Of a DNA stretch of 64,000 nt, positions 45,348 to 54,992 are shown one piece after another. The DNA is from CAZBSE01 sp964610385. GTDB lineage: Bacteria > Actinomycetota > Humimicrobiia > Humimicrobiales > Humimicrobiaceae. Numbering within the stretch: the first letter of the stretch is position 1; the number at the start of each line of letters is the position of its first letter. The DNA lies in the NCBI GenBank assembly GCA_964610385.1, contig CAZSXW010000003.1, positions 186,001 through 250,000 on the forward strand, in the 5' to 3' direction. The translations under genes and the position numbers were made by a program. A model generated the notes under the pieces. The model worked only from the letters and a program-made list of their open reading frames with translations, did not search any database and was not told the origin of the DNA.

Positions 45348-47888
45348 ATGTTTAAGAAAATCGGAAATATCTTAAAAATTGGAGAAGGCAGGAGATTAAA
45401 GAAATATGAAGAGATGGTCAAAACCATAAGAGACCAGGAAAAAGGTTTAAGCACGCTTACCGACAGCCAGCTTTCTGAGAAGACCATTGATTTTAAGCAA
45501 AGGTTTGAAAAAGGGGAAAAGCTTGAGGATTTAATGCCGGAGTCCTTTGCGGTTGTAAGGGAAGTGGCGAAAAGAACTCTAAATATGCGTCATTTTGATG
45601 TCCAGATACTTGGAGGTATAGTTCTTTTCGAGGGTAAAATTGCCGAAATGAAGACAGGAGAGGGCAAGACGCTGGTCGCGACACTACCCGTGTATCTAAA
45701 TTCTTTTACCGGTAAAAGTACTCATCTGGTCACAGTCAATGATTATCTGGCAAAGAGGGACAGTGAATGGATGGGCGCCATTTACAAATTCTTGGGTCTT
45801 GATGTCGGCCTTGTTCAACATGGTATGCCTACGCTGGAAAAAAGGAAACAGTACCAGGCAGATGTAGTATATGGAACTAATAATGAGTTCGGATTTGATT
45901 ATTTAAGGGATAACATGGTGATGTCCGGAGAGAATATGGTACAGAACGGTCATCATTATGCAATTATTGACGAAGTCGACAGTATCCTGATAGATGAGGC
46001 AAGGACACCTCTTATTATCTCTGGAGTTGCTTATGGCACTACCGAGATCTACAGGAAGTTTGCCCAGGTGGTGCTAAGACTTGAGATCGATAAGGATTTT
46101 GAGATAGACGAGAAAGCAAGAATAGCTGCAATTACGGAAGAGGGCGTAGCAAAGGTCGAAAAAATCTTTGGGATAGAAAATCTGTACAGTCCTTCTAATT
46201 TCCCATATATAAATGCTTTAAACCAATCCCTTAAAGCGCATCATCTGTTTAAAAGAGATGTGGATTATATGATAAAGGACGGTCAGATAATTATAGTGGA
46301 TGAGTTTACAGGTAGGCTGATGCCCGGAAGAAGATACAGCGAAGGTCTTCATCAGGCCATAGAGGCCAAGGAGAGAGTAGAGGTAAAGGATGAAAATCAA
46401 ACTCTGGCTACAATTACTATTCAAAATTATTTTAGGATGTATGAGAAACTGGCGGGAATGACGGGTACTGCAATAACGGAAGCAGAGGAATTCAGACATA
46501 TCTATAAACTCGAGACTGTAGTAGTACCAACTAATGAGCCGATGATAAGAAAGGATCTTCCAGACTTGATATACAAAACAGAGCAGGTCAAGTTTAATAA
46601 TGTAGTAGAAGAAATAGTCTCGAGATGTGAGAGAGGTCAGCCGGTACTGGTAGGCACTATTTCCATTGAGAAATCTGAAAGACTCAGTGGAATGCTTAAA
46701 AGGAGAGGAATACCCCACGAAGTCTTAAACGCAAAATACCATGAAAAGGAGGCAGAAATAATTGCCAAAGCCGGACAGATGAAAGCAGTCACCATAGCCA
46801 CCAATATGGCTGGAAGAGGTACAGATATAGTTCTAGGCCAGGGGGTCGTAGAACTCGGAGGCCTTCATGTGCTTGGTACGGAAAGACATGAGAGCAGGAG
46901 GATTGATAATCAGCTTAGGGGAAGAAGCGGAAGGCAGGGAGACATAGGTTCAAGCCAGTTTTATTTAAGCACCGAAGACGACCTTCTGAGACTTTTTGGT
47001 TCCGAAAGGATATACAGGGTAATGGAAACATTTAATTTTCCGGAAGATCTACCGATCCAGCATCCTATGATAAACAGGTCTATTGAAAATGCCCAGAGAC
47101 AGGTGGAAGCAAAAAATTTCGGGATAAGGAAGCATGTTCTTGAATATGATGATGTTATGAACAAACAGAGAGAAATAATCTATGCCAGAAGAAAAAAGAT
47201 CCTGGAAGAGGATGATTTAAAACAGACTGCACTTGATATGATCAAGGATGTAGTGGATAAAAGTGTCGATCTCCATATAAATCCTGCAGATTATCCTGAG
47301 AACTGGGATCTGAAGACATTAGCCAATTTTATCAGTTCGATATTCTCAGTAAATATTATATCAGGTATTGTAAACGAGGAAGAAATCGAGAAGAGTAAAT
47401 TAAATGCCGGTGTATTAAAGGAGAAATTGCTGGAGAAAGCTTACCGGATTTATGAGAAACGAGAGGAAAGCTATTCTTCTCCGATTATAAGAAAATTGGA
47501 AAAAATAGTGATGCTGAATGTCATTGACGGCATGTGGAGAGGTCATCTTCTGGAAATGGATTACCTGAAGGAAGGTATAGGATTGAGGGCCATCGGTCAG
47601 AGAGATCCACTGGTCGAGTATAAAAGGGAAGCATTTGGTTTATTTAAAGAGCTGATCGAGGAAATAAAGTTCGATACGGTCAAGTTATTATATAATGCCA
47701 GAATAATTCCAAAGGGTGAACAGGAAACAGCAAAAAGTCAGCCGTTAAAAAATCTGGTTACCAGTGGTCCTTCAAAGACAGGGGTAAAAACATTAAAAGC
47801 AAGGCCTGTGACATCAAAGAAGATAGGCAGGAATGACCCCTGCCCCTGCGGAAGTGGGAAGAAATATAAAAAATGCTGCGGCAGATAA
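45348..47888 (+). CDS. secA: Preprotein translocase ATPase SecA
   Basis: 846 residues. Walker A MKTGEGKTL, Walker B with DEVDSILIDEARTPLIISG, helicase motif VTIATNMAGRGTDI, QLRGRSGRQGD, and a C-terminal zinc-binding tail GRNDPCPCGSGKKYKKCCGR that contacts SecB or ribosomes. Drives export through SecYEG. ATG start with AGGAAG upstream. Confidence 0.98.
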   Translation: MFKKIGNILKIGEGRRLKKYEEMVKTIRDQEKGLSTLTDSQLSEKTIDFKQRFEKGEKLEDLMPESFAVVREVAKRTLNMRHFDVQILGGIVLFEGKIAEMKTGEGKTLVATLPVYLNSFTGKSTHLVTVNDYLAKRDSEWMGAIYKFLGLDVGLVQHGMPTLEKRKQYQADVVYGTNNEFGFDYLRDNMVMSGENMVQNGHHYAIIDEVDSILIDEARTPLIISGVAYGTTEIYRKFAQVVLRLEIDKDFEIDEKARIAAITEEGVAKVEKIFGIENLYSPSNFPYINALNQSLKAHHLFKRDVDYMIKDGQIIIVDEFTGRLMPGRRYSEGLHQAIEAKERVEVKDENQTLATITIQNYFRMYEKLAGMTGTAITEAEEFRHIYKLETVVVPTNEPMIRKDLPDLIYKTEQVKFNNVVEEIVSRCERGQPVLVGTISIEKSERLSGMLKRRGIPHEVLNAKYHEKEAEIIAKAGQMKAVTIATNMAGRGTDIVLGQGVVELGGLHVLGTERHESRRIDNQLRGRSGRQGDIGSSQFYLSTEDDLLRLFGSERIYRVMETFNFPEDLPIQHPMINRSIENAQRQVEAKNFGIRKHVLEYDDVMNKQREIIYARRKKILEEDDLKQTALDMIKDVVDKSVDLHINPADYPENWDLKTLANFISSIFSVNIISGIVNEEEIEKSKLNAGVLKEKLLEKAYRIYEKREESYSSPIIRKLEKIVMLNVIDGMWRGHLLEMDYLKEGIGLRAIGQRDPLVEYKREAFGLFKELIEEIKFDTVKLLYNARIIPKGEQETAKSQPLKNLVTSGPSKTGVKTLKARPVTSKKIGRNDPCPCGSGKKYKKCCGR

Positions 47889-47916
47889 TGTAATATCAAA
47901 ATATACGGAGGAATTG

Positions 47917-49021
47917 ATGATAGAAGATCATAAATCAAAGTTCGATAAATTGACCAAGAAACTTATTTTCTTAAGAGACTGTCTTTGAAATAGATGATAA
48001 GACCTCAAAGCTGCAGAAGCTTCGTAATAAAACCCTATCAAAGGGTTTCTGGGACGACCGCGAGAAGGCACAGAATATCACCCAGGAGATCAATAATCTT
48101 AGTGAGATGATCAATATTATAAAGAACCTCGAAGAGAAAGCAGAAAACTGTAAGCTGGCTCTGGAAATACTGGAAAGCGAGGAGGATAAAACTCTGGAAA
48201 ATGAACTGGTGGAGAATCTTGACTATATAGAAAATAAGTTAAACCATCTGGAGGAAAAAGTCCTCCTGAGTGGTGATTATGATTCTTATCCTGCAGTAGT
48301 TACTATACATCCTGGAGCCGGAGGGACAGAATCCCAGGATTGGGCCGAGATGCTGTTCAGGATGTATACCAAATGGATTGATAAGAGGAAATTCTCCTAT
48401 ATCATCAATGATTATCAAATAGGTGAAGAAGCGGGGATAAAGAATGTCACTTTCACCGTAAGAGGGAAAAACGCGTATGGTCTGTTAAAATCGGAAAAAG
48501 GCATTCACAGGCTGGTCAGAATTTCGCCTTTTGATTCTTCTAAACGAAGACATACTTCATTTACTCTGGTGGATGTGATCCCGCTTTTAAACCGGGATAT
48601 TGATATAAAGATAAATAAAGAGGATCTAAAGATAGAGACCTTCAAGTCCAGCAGTGCCGGGGGACAGCATGTAAATGTCACTGATTCTGCTGTCAGAATA
48701 ACACATCTGCCCACGAATACTGTAATACAGTGCCAGAATGAAAGATCCCAGATACTAAACAGGCAGACTGCTATCCAGATCTTAAAATCAAAGCTTTTTG
48801 AGCTGGAGCAGCAAAAAAACATAGAAAAAATAAATAAGGTAAGAGGGGAAAAGAAGGAAATAGGCTGGGGGAATCAGGTAAGAAGTTATGTTCTCCAACC
48901 CTATCAGTTAATCAAGGATCACAGGACCGGGATCGAGATCGGGGATGTACAGTCGGTGCTTGACGGTGATATAGATAAACTGATAAGAGGATTTCTTGAA
49001 AAAAAGGTATCCAAAGAGTAA
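47917..49021 (+). CDS. prfB: Peptide chain release factor 2, with programmed +1 frameshift
   Basis: Translation starts at ATG 47917 behind GGAGG, reads 23 codons to CTT (47983-47985), meets an in-frame TGA (47986-47988), and must skip base 47986 to continue as GAAATAGAT to the stop at 49021: join(47917..47985,47987..49021), 367 residues. ISPFDSS carries the SPF motif reading UGA/UAA, and SSAGGQHVN the GGQ motif for peptidyl-tRNA hydrolysis. The CUU-UGA site makes RF2 synthesis autoregulated by RF2 level. A caller without frameshift handling would start wrongly at 48107. Confidence 0.95.
47972..47989 (+). promoter_or_regulatory. prfB frameshift site with weak Shine-Dalgarno-like stimulator
   Basis: The slippery CTT-TGA lies at 47983-47988. 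In the usual site AGGGGG stands three bases before CTT; here the corresponding hexamer is AGAGAC, followed by TGT, and the base after TGA is A rather than C. The codon pair is conserved but the stimulator is degenerate. Confidence 0.75.
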
Positions 49022-49066
49022 ACTCATCATAATTAAATTTCGCAGTTTCTGGAGAGCTGGTCCAAA

Positions 49067-49753
49067 ATGAATATGATTGAATTTAAAAATGTCAGTAAAG
49101 TATATGAAGATGAAACGGTTGCATTAAAAAATATAAATCTGTCCATTAAAAAAGGTGAATTTCTTTTCCTGGTAGGTCCAAGCGGTTCCGGAAAATCTAC
49201 TTTTATAAAATTAATCATAAAGGAGATCGAAGAGACCAGCGGAAACATATATATAGCAGGAAGAAATATCTGCAATCTTAAAGCAAGCAGGATACCTCAG
49301 TTAAGAAGGAACGTGGGGTGCGTGTTTCAGGATTTTAAGATCCTGCCCAATAAAACAGTATTTGAAAATGTAGCATTTGCACTTGAGGTCATAGGAAAAC
49401 CGAGTTATGAGATAAAAGTCCAGGTCCCGCAGGTCTTAAAACTGGTGGGGCTGTACAATAAATTAAATTCATACCCCCATCAGTTGTCGGGAGGGGAGCA
49501 GCAGAGAGTTTCTATTGCCAGGGCATTTGTAAACAGGCCGCCTATACTTCTCGCAGATGAACCTACCGGAAATATTGATCCCCAGACATCTGAAGGGATA
49601 ATGAAAATACTGTCCAGGATAAACCTTATAGGTGCTACGGTACTTATGGCCACTCATGACCGCAATATTGTAAATTCCATGAGAAGGAGAGTCGTTGAAC
49701 TGGAAGAGGGAGAAATAATAAGGGATCAGAAGAGAGGGGTATACGGAGACTGA
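49067..49753 (+). CDS. ftsE: Cell division ABC-type ATPase FtsE
   Basis: 228 residues: GPSGSGKSTFIK (Walker A), LSGGEQQRVSIARAF (signature) and PILLADEPTGNID (Walker B). Partners with FtsX encoded next (1-bp overlap, TGATG). FtsEX passes ATP hydrolysis to extracellular peptidoglycan hydrolases during division. ATG 49067 or ATG 49073 could start the protein. Confidence 0.96.
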   Translation: MNMIEFKNVSKVYEDETVALKNINLSIKKGEFLFLVGPSGSGKSTFIKLIIKEIEETSGNIYIAGRNICNLKASRIPQLRRNVGCVFQDFKILPNKTVFENVAFALEVIGKPSYEIKVQVPQVLKLVGLYNKLNSYPHQLSGGEQQRVSIARAFVNRPPILLADEPTGNIDPQTSEGIMKILSRINLIGATVLMATHDRNIVNSMRRRVVELEEGEIIRDQKRGVYGD

Positions 49754-50661
49754 TGGTAAGGACCAGATATTTTTTCAGCGAGACTTTCACCAGCTTCAAA
49801 CGTAATTTCATAATGGGATTTACAGCAATCACCACTGTTGCCATCACTCTTTTTATGGTAGGGTTTTTTGCCATAATCGTCTATGATATCCAGGGTATAA
49901 TAAAATCGATAAAAAGCCAGGTGGAAATCGCAGTATATCTTGAAGATAATATCTCAGTGGATCTAAAAGACTATATCGAAAATGAAATATTAAGCTGGAG
50001 TGAGACCGAAAAAGTCACCTATATATCCAAAGAACAGGCGCTTGAGAGATTCAAGGAGGAGAATGAGGGAAGCGACATATTAAAAGAAATACAGGGTAAT
50101 CCGCTGCCGGCCTCTTTTGAAATAACTTTAAACAATCCTGAAAAGATCGACCAGATGGCACTTCGCTTTTATGACAAAGATGGTAATTATATCCCGGGTG
50201 TAAATGACGTAATATATGGTAGAGAATATGTCAATACACTATTTTCCATAACTGCTGTCATAGGCAGCATAGCATTGCTTATAATCATAGTTCTTCTTCT
50301 GGCAACGATAGTGTTGATATTCAACACAATAAGAATTTCCATATATGCCCGCCGAAAAGAGATCGAAGTCATGAAACTTGTAGGCGCCACTAACTGGTTT
50401 GTAAGGATACCGTTTTTATTTGAAGGTTTTTTTGAAGGGTTTACGGGGAGTATCATTTCCGTTATATTATTGTATTTTCTGGGTAATTTCTTATTTATCA
50501 GAGGCGAAAGAGTGATCGCGGACACTATGAGGATCAAGGAGCTGGCCATAGTAGGCAGCGGTAATGTGGAATTCTATGTATATATAGGTGTGGTCATCTT
50601 AGGTGGCCTTATAGGTGTTATAAGCAGCGGGATCGCTCTCAGGAGGTATGTTAAAGTCTAA
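49753..50661 (+). CDS. ftsX: Cell division protein FtsX
   Basis: 302 residues: N-terminal helix (about 20-45), an extracellular loop of ~110 residues (VEIAVYLEDNIS onward) which is the hydrolase-binding part, then three helices in the C-terminal FtsX/MacB domain with ARRKEIEVMKLVGATNWFVRIPFLFEG. Standard membrane partner of FtsE. Confidence 0.95.
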   Translation: MVRTRYFFSETFTSFKRNFIMGFTAITTVAITLFMVGFFAIIVYDIQGIIKSIKSQVEIAVYLEDNISVDLKDYIENEILSWSETEKVTYISKEQALERFKEENEGSDILKEIQGNPLPASFEITLNNPEKIDQMALRFYDKDGNYIPGVNDVIYGREYVNTLFSITAVIGSIALLIIIVLLLATIVLIFNTIRISIYARRKEIEVMKLVGATNWFVRIPFLFEGFFEGFTGSIISVILLYFLGNFLFIRGERVIADTMRIKELAIVGSGNVEFYVYIGVVILGGLIGVISSGIALRRYVKV

Positions 50662-50738
50662 GCGATGCTTAAATTTTTAGGATTTCAATTTTTTTTATAA
50701 TAGTATTAAAATATGCATATTAAAAAAGATGTAATAAG

Positions 50739-51920
50739 ATGACAATTAAAAGTAAAAATATCATAGCAATATTTGCAGTAATCACTATAGTAATCTCGGC
50801 CCTTACCCCTTTTTTGACCTCATCACCAAGATCAATCTATGCCCAGACTCTTGAGGAGCAGCTGGAGCAGATAAAGAAGGAAAGAGAAGAAACCCAGGAA
50901 AGAATAGAGGAAGTAAAAAAGACAGAAACGCAGTATAGAAGCGAGGTAAATGAAGTAGAAGGGCAGCTGCTGGGTGCACTGGACGAGCTGGACAAGCTCA
51001 ACCAAAAACTTTCCGAAGCAAAGAGTGAAGTAGATAAGACGACCATAGAGCTGGTTTTAAAAGAGGAAGAATTGAACAAGATAGAAGAGGAGCTTGATGA
51101 AAAGATATCTATATTGAATGACAGGGTCGCCTCGATCTACAAGAACGGGAACGGCAACATACTGGCTATAATTCTTAAGGCAGAGGATTTCCTGGATTTT
51201 ATATCAAAACTTAAGCTTATGAATCTTTTTGCCCAGCAGGACACCCAGAATGTGCAGTTGATAAAAGAAAAAAGGTACGCCACTATAGGGCTGAAAAAAG
51301 CAGTAACAGATCTAAGGGAGGAACAAAAGGAGCATAAAAGCAGGGTAGAAAAACTGGTCGCTCAGGCCGAACAGAAGGCCAACGAGATCGATGATTTATA
51401 TACCGAAAAGAAGAGCCTGCTTTCCAGTACAACCGCCAATAAAAACGCCCTTATACGGATGGAAAAAGATCTTGAGATCCAGGAAGCAGAGGTAACCAGG
51501 ATCCTTGAAAGCTATTTATATGGTACCGCTCCTTCGGGTAAATTTATGTGGCCTGTCGCAGGGAGGATCCAATCCGGTTTTGGTATGAGAATGCATCCGA
51601 TTTTCGGAGTAAGGAGGTTCCATTCTGGTATAGATATTGTCGCTCCATACGGGACACTGGTAAAAGCCGGTGACGGAGGAGAGGTAATAAGTGCCAGCTA
51701 TTCAACCGGATATGGTTATTATATTATACTTTATCATGGAGGAGGTTTTGCTACCTATTATGCCCATCTATCCAGTATAAGAGTATCTGTAGGGCAGTTT
51801 GTAGACCGGGGACAGGTGATAGGCCTGGTTGGTTCCACGGGATGGTCTACAGGTCCGCATCTGCATTTTGAAGTCAGGATAAATGGTAATCCGCAGAATC
51901 CCTTGGGTTATTTGCAATAA
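50739..51920 (+). CDS. M23 (LytM) peptidoglycan endopeptidase with N-terminal coiled coil, EnvC-like
   Basis: 393 residues: signal peptide ending near SIYAQ, a long coiled coil (about 40-260, with EEQLEQIKKEREETQERIEE), then an M23 domain: HPIFGVRRFHSGIDI (zinc ligands), YAHLSS and GPHLHFEVRING. Both HxxxD and HxH motifs are intact, so unlike E. coli EnvC it is probably catalytic. The coiled coil next to ftsEX is the typical FtsX-controlled hydrolase layout. Confidence 0.92.
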   Translation: MTIKSKNIIAIFAVITIVISALTPFLTSSPRSIYAQTLEEQLEQIKKEREETQERIEEVKKTETQYRSEVNEVEGQLLGALDELDKLNQKLSEAKSEVDKTTIELVLKEEELNKIEEELDEKISILNDRVASIYKNGNGNILAIILKAEDFLDFISKLKLMNLFAQQDTQNVQLIKEKRYATIGLKKAVTDLREEQKEHKSRVEKLVAQAEQKANEIDDLYTEKKSLLSSTTANKNALIRMEKDLEIQEAEVTRILESYLYGTAPSGKFMWPVAGRIQSGFGMRMHPIFGVRRFHSGIDIVAPYGTLVKAGDGGEVISASYSTGYGYYIILYHGGGFATYYAHLSSIRVSVGQFVDRGQVIGLVGSTGWSTGPHLHFEVRINGNPQNPLGYLQ

Positions 51921-51963
51921 GATTGTGAAATTTAATTTTAACTGTTAAATAAGGTAATCTCTT

Positions 51964-53187
51964 ATGAAAAAAATAATTACTGCAGTGCTGGTCAGCATAA
52001 TCGTGGTTGTGTTTACATTTTCTACCGGATTATGGCTTGGTATCAGTTTCGAACCTTTCAAAAGGTATATATCCAATATATTCAGAGAAAGTGCTGCTAA
52101 ATATATCCCTGAAGAAGCGGAAAGCGAATTCAGTATAGAACCTTTTAACGAGACTATAGATCTTGTTTCTAACTATGCTCTTGAGGAAAAAAGTAAAGAA
52201 GAACTTCTTAAAGCAGCAATAGAGAGTATACTTGCGGAACTCGATGATGAATATACGGAATATTTTACGACCGAAGAATATGAAATGATTATGGAGTCAT
52301 ATAGCGGGACCATGAGCGGAATAGGAGTTGTTGTCACTCTTAATGATGAAGGTCAGGTAGTGGTGGTTATGCCCCTGGAGGGTACGCCTGCTTACAGGGC
52401 AGGGATTAAAGAAGGGGATATAATAACTGAAGTCGATGGTGTAGATATAAAAGACATGGCTCTGGAAAAAGTAGTGGCTATGATAAAGGGTGAAGAAGGG
52501 ACCGATGTAGATCTGAAAGTTTATATACCCGAGGATGGCAATACAGTTGAATTGACCATAACCAGGGCCAAATTTTATATCCCAAATCTTACCTCGGATC
52601 AGCTGGAAGGTAATATAGGCTATATATGGTATTACACTTTTCAGGATAAAGGTTCACAGCAACTTGATGATGAGGTTCAAAAGTTAATTGACAATGGTGC
52701 TAAAGGGATAATTTTGGATCTTCGATACAACTTGGGCGGAGTGTTAACTGATGCAATTGAAGTATGTGATCTTTTTCTAAATGAAGGTTTAATTACTACC
52801 GTAAAAGGAAGATCGGGGGATAAAGAAATAACTGATGAATATATTGCAAGTAAAGGAAAATACACGGAGATTCCTCTAGTGGTGTTGATTAACGGGTTTT
52901 CGGCAAGTGCTTCAGAGCTGACCGCCGGCGCATTAAAAGATAATGATAGAGCGATACTTATTGGAGAGCAAAGTCATGGGAAAGGGATAGTCCAGGTGCT
53001 CTATGAACTTTCGGATGGTTCAGGAATAAAATTCACCACAGCAAGGTTTTTCCTGCCGTCGGGAATATCCATACAGGGTACGGGAATAGAACCTGATATA
53101 TTGATCGAATTGGAGCCAGATTCTGAAGAAGATTTGCAGTTAAGCAGGGCTATAGAGGAAATGGAAATACTTTTAAATGAAGGTTGA
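51964..53187 (+). CDS. ctpA: C-terminal processing peptidase (S41, PDZ domain)
   Basis: 407 residues: signal/anchor helix, a short helical prodomain, PDZ domain (GIGVVVTLNDEGQVVVVMP, GIKEGDIITEVDG) and the S41 core with LDLRYNLGG, NGFSASASELTAGAL (catalytic Ser) and QSHGKGIVQ (catalytic Lys). Cleaves extracytoplasmic proteins, possibly the neighbouring hydrolase. The stop overlaps the smpB start. Confidence 0.93.
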   Translation: MKKIITAVLVSIIVVVFTFSTGLWLGISFEPFKRYISNIFRESAAKYIPEEAESEFSIEPFNETIDLVSNYALEEKSKEELLKAAIESILAELDDEYTEYFTTEEYEMIMESYSGTMSGIGVVVTLNDEGQVVVVMPLEGTPAYRAGIKEGDIITEVDGVDIKDMALEKVVAMIKGEEGTDVDLKVYIPEDGNTVELTITRAKFYIPNLTSDQLEGNIGYIWYYTFQDKGSQQLDDEVQKLIDNGAKGIILDLRYNLGGVLTDAIEVCDLFLNEGLITTVKGRSGDKEITDEYIASKGKYTEIPLVVLINGFSASASELTAGALKDNDRAILIGEQSHGKGIVQVLYELSDGSGIKFTTARFFLPSGISIQGTGIEPDILIELEPDSEEDLQLSRAIEEMEILLNEG

Positions 53188-53669
53188 TGAGTAGATTAAA
53201 AAAAAAGGGTGATGCCGGAAAAAGTAAAATAATTATCGCCCAGAATAAGAGAGCTTTAAGGAACTTTTTTATTTTAGATACCTATGAAACCGGTATTGTA
53301 CTGGAAGGATCTGAAGTAAAATCTATCCGGAGTCATAGAGTAAACTTAAGGGACAGTTACGGCAGGATAAAAGACGGTCAGCTGTTTCTTTTTCATATGC
53401 ATATATCTCCATACGGAAAGAGCAGGACAGAAGATATAAACCCCACCAGGACCAGGAAACTTCTTATGCATAAAAGGCAGATTAAGAAAATAGAGCAAAA
53501 ATTGATTGATAAGAGTCTTACTATGGTACCCCTGAGCGTATATATGTTGAAAAACAGGGTCAAGGTTGAAATAGCGCTGGCAAAAGGCAAAGCTGGAAGA
53601 GATAAGCGCAGAGATATACAGGACAGGGAACATGAGATTGAAATAAAAAGGGCTTTGAAAAATCATTAA
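53187..53669 (+). CDS. smpB: SsrA-binding protein SmpB
   Basis: 160 residues: IIAQNKRALRNFFILDTYETGIVLEGSEVKSIR, LRDSYGRIKDG, HISPY and KGKAGRDKRRDIQDREHEIEIKR, the full SmpB barrel plus C-terminal basic tail that enters the ribosomal mRNA channel. I start at ATG 53187, sharing a base with the ctpA stop. Lies 51 bp before its RNA partner ssrA. Confidence 0.96.
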   Translation: MSRLKKKGDAGKSKIIIAQNKRALRNFFILDTYETGIVLEGSEVKSIRSHRVNLRDSYGRIKDGQLFLFHMHISPYGKSRTEDINPTRTRKLLMHKRQIKKIEQKLIDKSLTMVPLSVYMLKNRVKVEIALAKGKAGRDKRRDIQDREHEIEIKRALKNH

Positions 53670-53720
53670 TTTTGATATAAAATATCCTGGCGTTAAATCT
53701 GAGGTTTTGCTTGCTTTAAC

Positions 53721-54071
53721 GGGGGCGACTTGGATTCGACGGGGATAGGTTGAGCTTGGATTGCAAGTCGAGTATCAGAACTCGTAAATAACTGAACTAA
53801 ACATAAACGCTAATGATAATGAATTAGCATTAGCAGCTTAATTTAAGCTGCTACGTCTACGAAGAGTTTCCTGTGCTTTTCGATAGGCGTCGGTCAGCAG
53901 GATACTCTGGTAGGAGACGCCTGCAGCATTACCAGGGGAAATTTTTTGCGGGCTGGCTTTTTTAATCGTGTCCATACGAGTAAAAAGGTAAGATTAAAAT
54001 GTGGAATAAGCTTGTAGACATCTAGGTGTCAATATCTTCGGACGCGGGTTCGATTCCCGCCGCCTCCACCA
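53721..54071 (+). ncRNA. ssrA: tmRNA
   Basis: 5' end GGGGGCGACTTGGATTCGAC and 3' end CGCCTCC-A-CCA form the tRNA-like acceptor; the T-arm reads GCGGGTTCGATTCCCGC. The tag frame from the GCT resume codon (53809-53811) is GCT AAT GAT AAT GAA TTA then GCA TTA GCA GCT TAA, encoding ANDNELALAA. One-piece, 351 nt with encoded CCA. No hairpin-T-run terminator follows: the next coding region starts 18 bp later. Confidence 0.97.
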
Positions 54072-54088
54072 ATTTTCTGATTTAAAGT

Positions 54089-54871
54089 ATGGAAAATCCA
54101 AGAAAATATGGGAAACCACCATTCAGTATTGCTGTGTTACATGGAGGGCCGGGTGCACCGGGAGAAATGGCTCCGGTAGCAAGGGAGCTGTCCTCTGATC
54201 GGGGTGTTCTGGAACCTCTTCAAACATCAGCTTCGCTTGAAGGTCAGGTACAGGAATTAAAAATGATCCTTAAGGAGAACGGAGACCTACCTTGTGTGCT
54301 GCTCGGCTGGTCGTGGGGCGCCATGCTCGGCTATATCCTTACTGCAAGATACCCTTCAATGGTAAAAAAACTAATAATGATAGGGAGTGCAGTATTTGAT
54401 AAAAAGTATGCCATTAAAATAACTGAGATGAGGTTTGACCGTCTAAGCAGTAAAGAGAGAATGCAAGCACTGAACCTTATGAAAAAACTAAGCGACCCGG
54501 ATACGGCAGATAAAGATACTGCTATGTACAGGTTTGGAAAGCTCCTGTCAAAGGCTGATTCTTACAGTCCTGTATCCCACAAAGATGAGATGCTGAAGTG
54601 CCAGTATAAAGTATTTGAGGGTGTGTGGAAGGATGCAGCCGGTCTTAGAGACAGCGGCAGGCTTTTAAAGCTGGGAAAACAGATAGGGTGCCCTGTTGTA
54701 GCCATGCATGGTGATTATGATCCCCATCCTGCCAAAGGGGTCCGGGAACCCCTTTCCGGTGTCCTAAGGAATTTCCGTTTTATACTGCTTAAAAAGTGCG
54801 GGCACCAGCCCTGGATCGAGCGTTTCGCAAAAAACAGGTTCTATCAGATACTTGAAGAAGAGTTGAGATAA
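54089..54871 (+). CDS. Alpha/beta hydrolase (proline iminopeptidase-like)
   Basis: 260 residues: VLHGGPGAPGE is the HGGPG oxyanion motif of the S33 group, GWSWGAMLGY holds the nucleophile Ser, HGDYDPHP the Asp and KKCGHQPWIERF the His. The lid is helical (about 115-180). Substrate unknown. It is the only gene interrupting the smpB-ssrA-murI housekeeping run and begins 18 bp after tmRNA, a favourite integration target, so it may be an acquired passenger. Confidence 0.82.
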   Translation: MENPRKYGKPPFSIAVLHGGPGAPGEMAPVARELSSDRGVLEPLQTSASLEGQVQELKMILKENGDLPCVLLGWSWGAMLGYILTARYPSMVKKLIMIGSAVFDKKYAIKITEMRFDRLSSKERMQALNLMKKLSDPDTADKDTAMYRFGKLLSKADSYSPVSHKDEMLKCQYKVFEGVWKDAAGLRDSGRLLKLGKQIGCPVVAMHGDYDPHPAKGVREPLSGVLRNFRFILLKKCGHQPWIERFAKNRFYQILEEELR

Positions 54872-54992
54872 ATAAGAGACATCAAACATTTTTTATTTTT
54901 TATTAAAATTATATAATTAGTGAATTAAAAACCTGGTTAACTGCTTGGAGATTATTTTATTATATATTGGTAAATGAATAGGAAGAAAAGAT

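Noticed and set aside
47917..48106. Broken prfB (frameshift mutation)
   Set aside because: The interruption is CTT-TGA at the known programmed +1 site, with RF2 motifs intact downstream.
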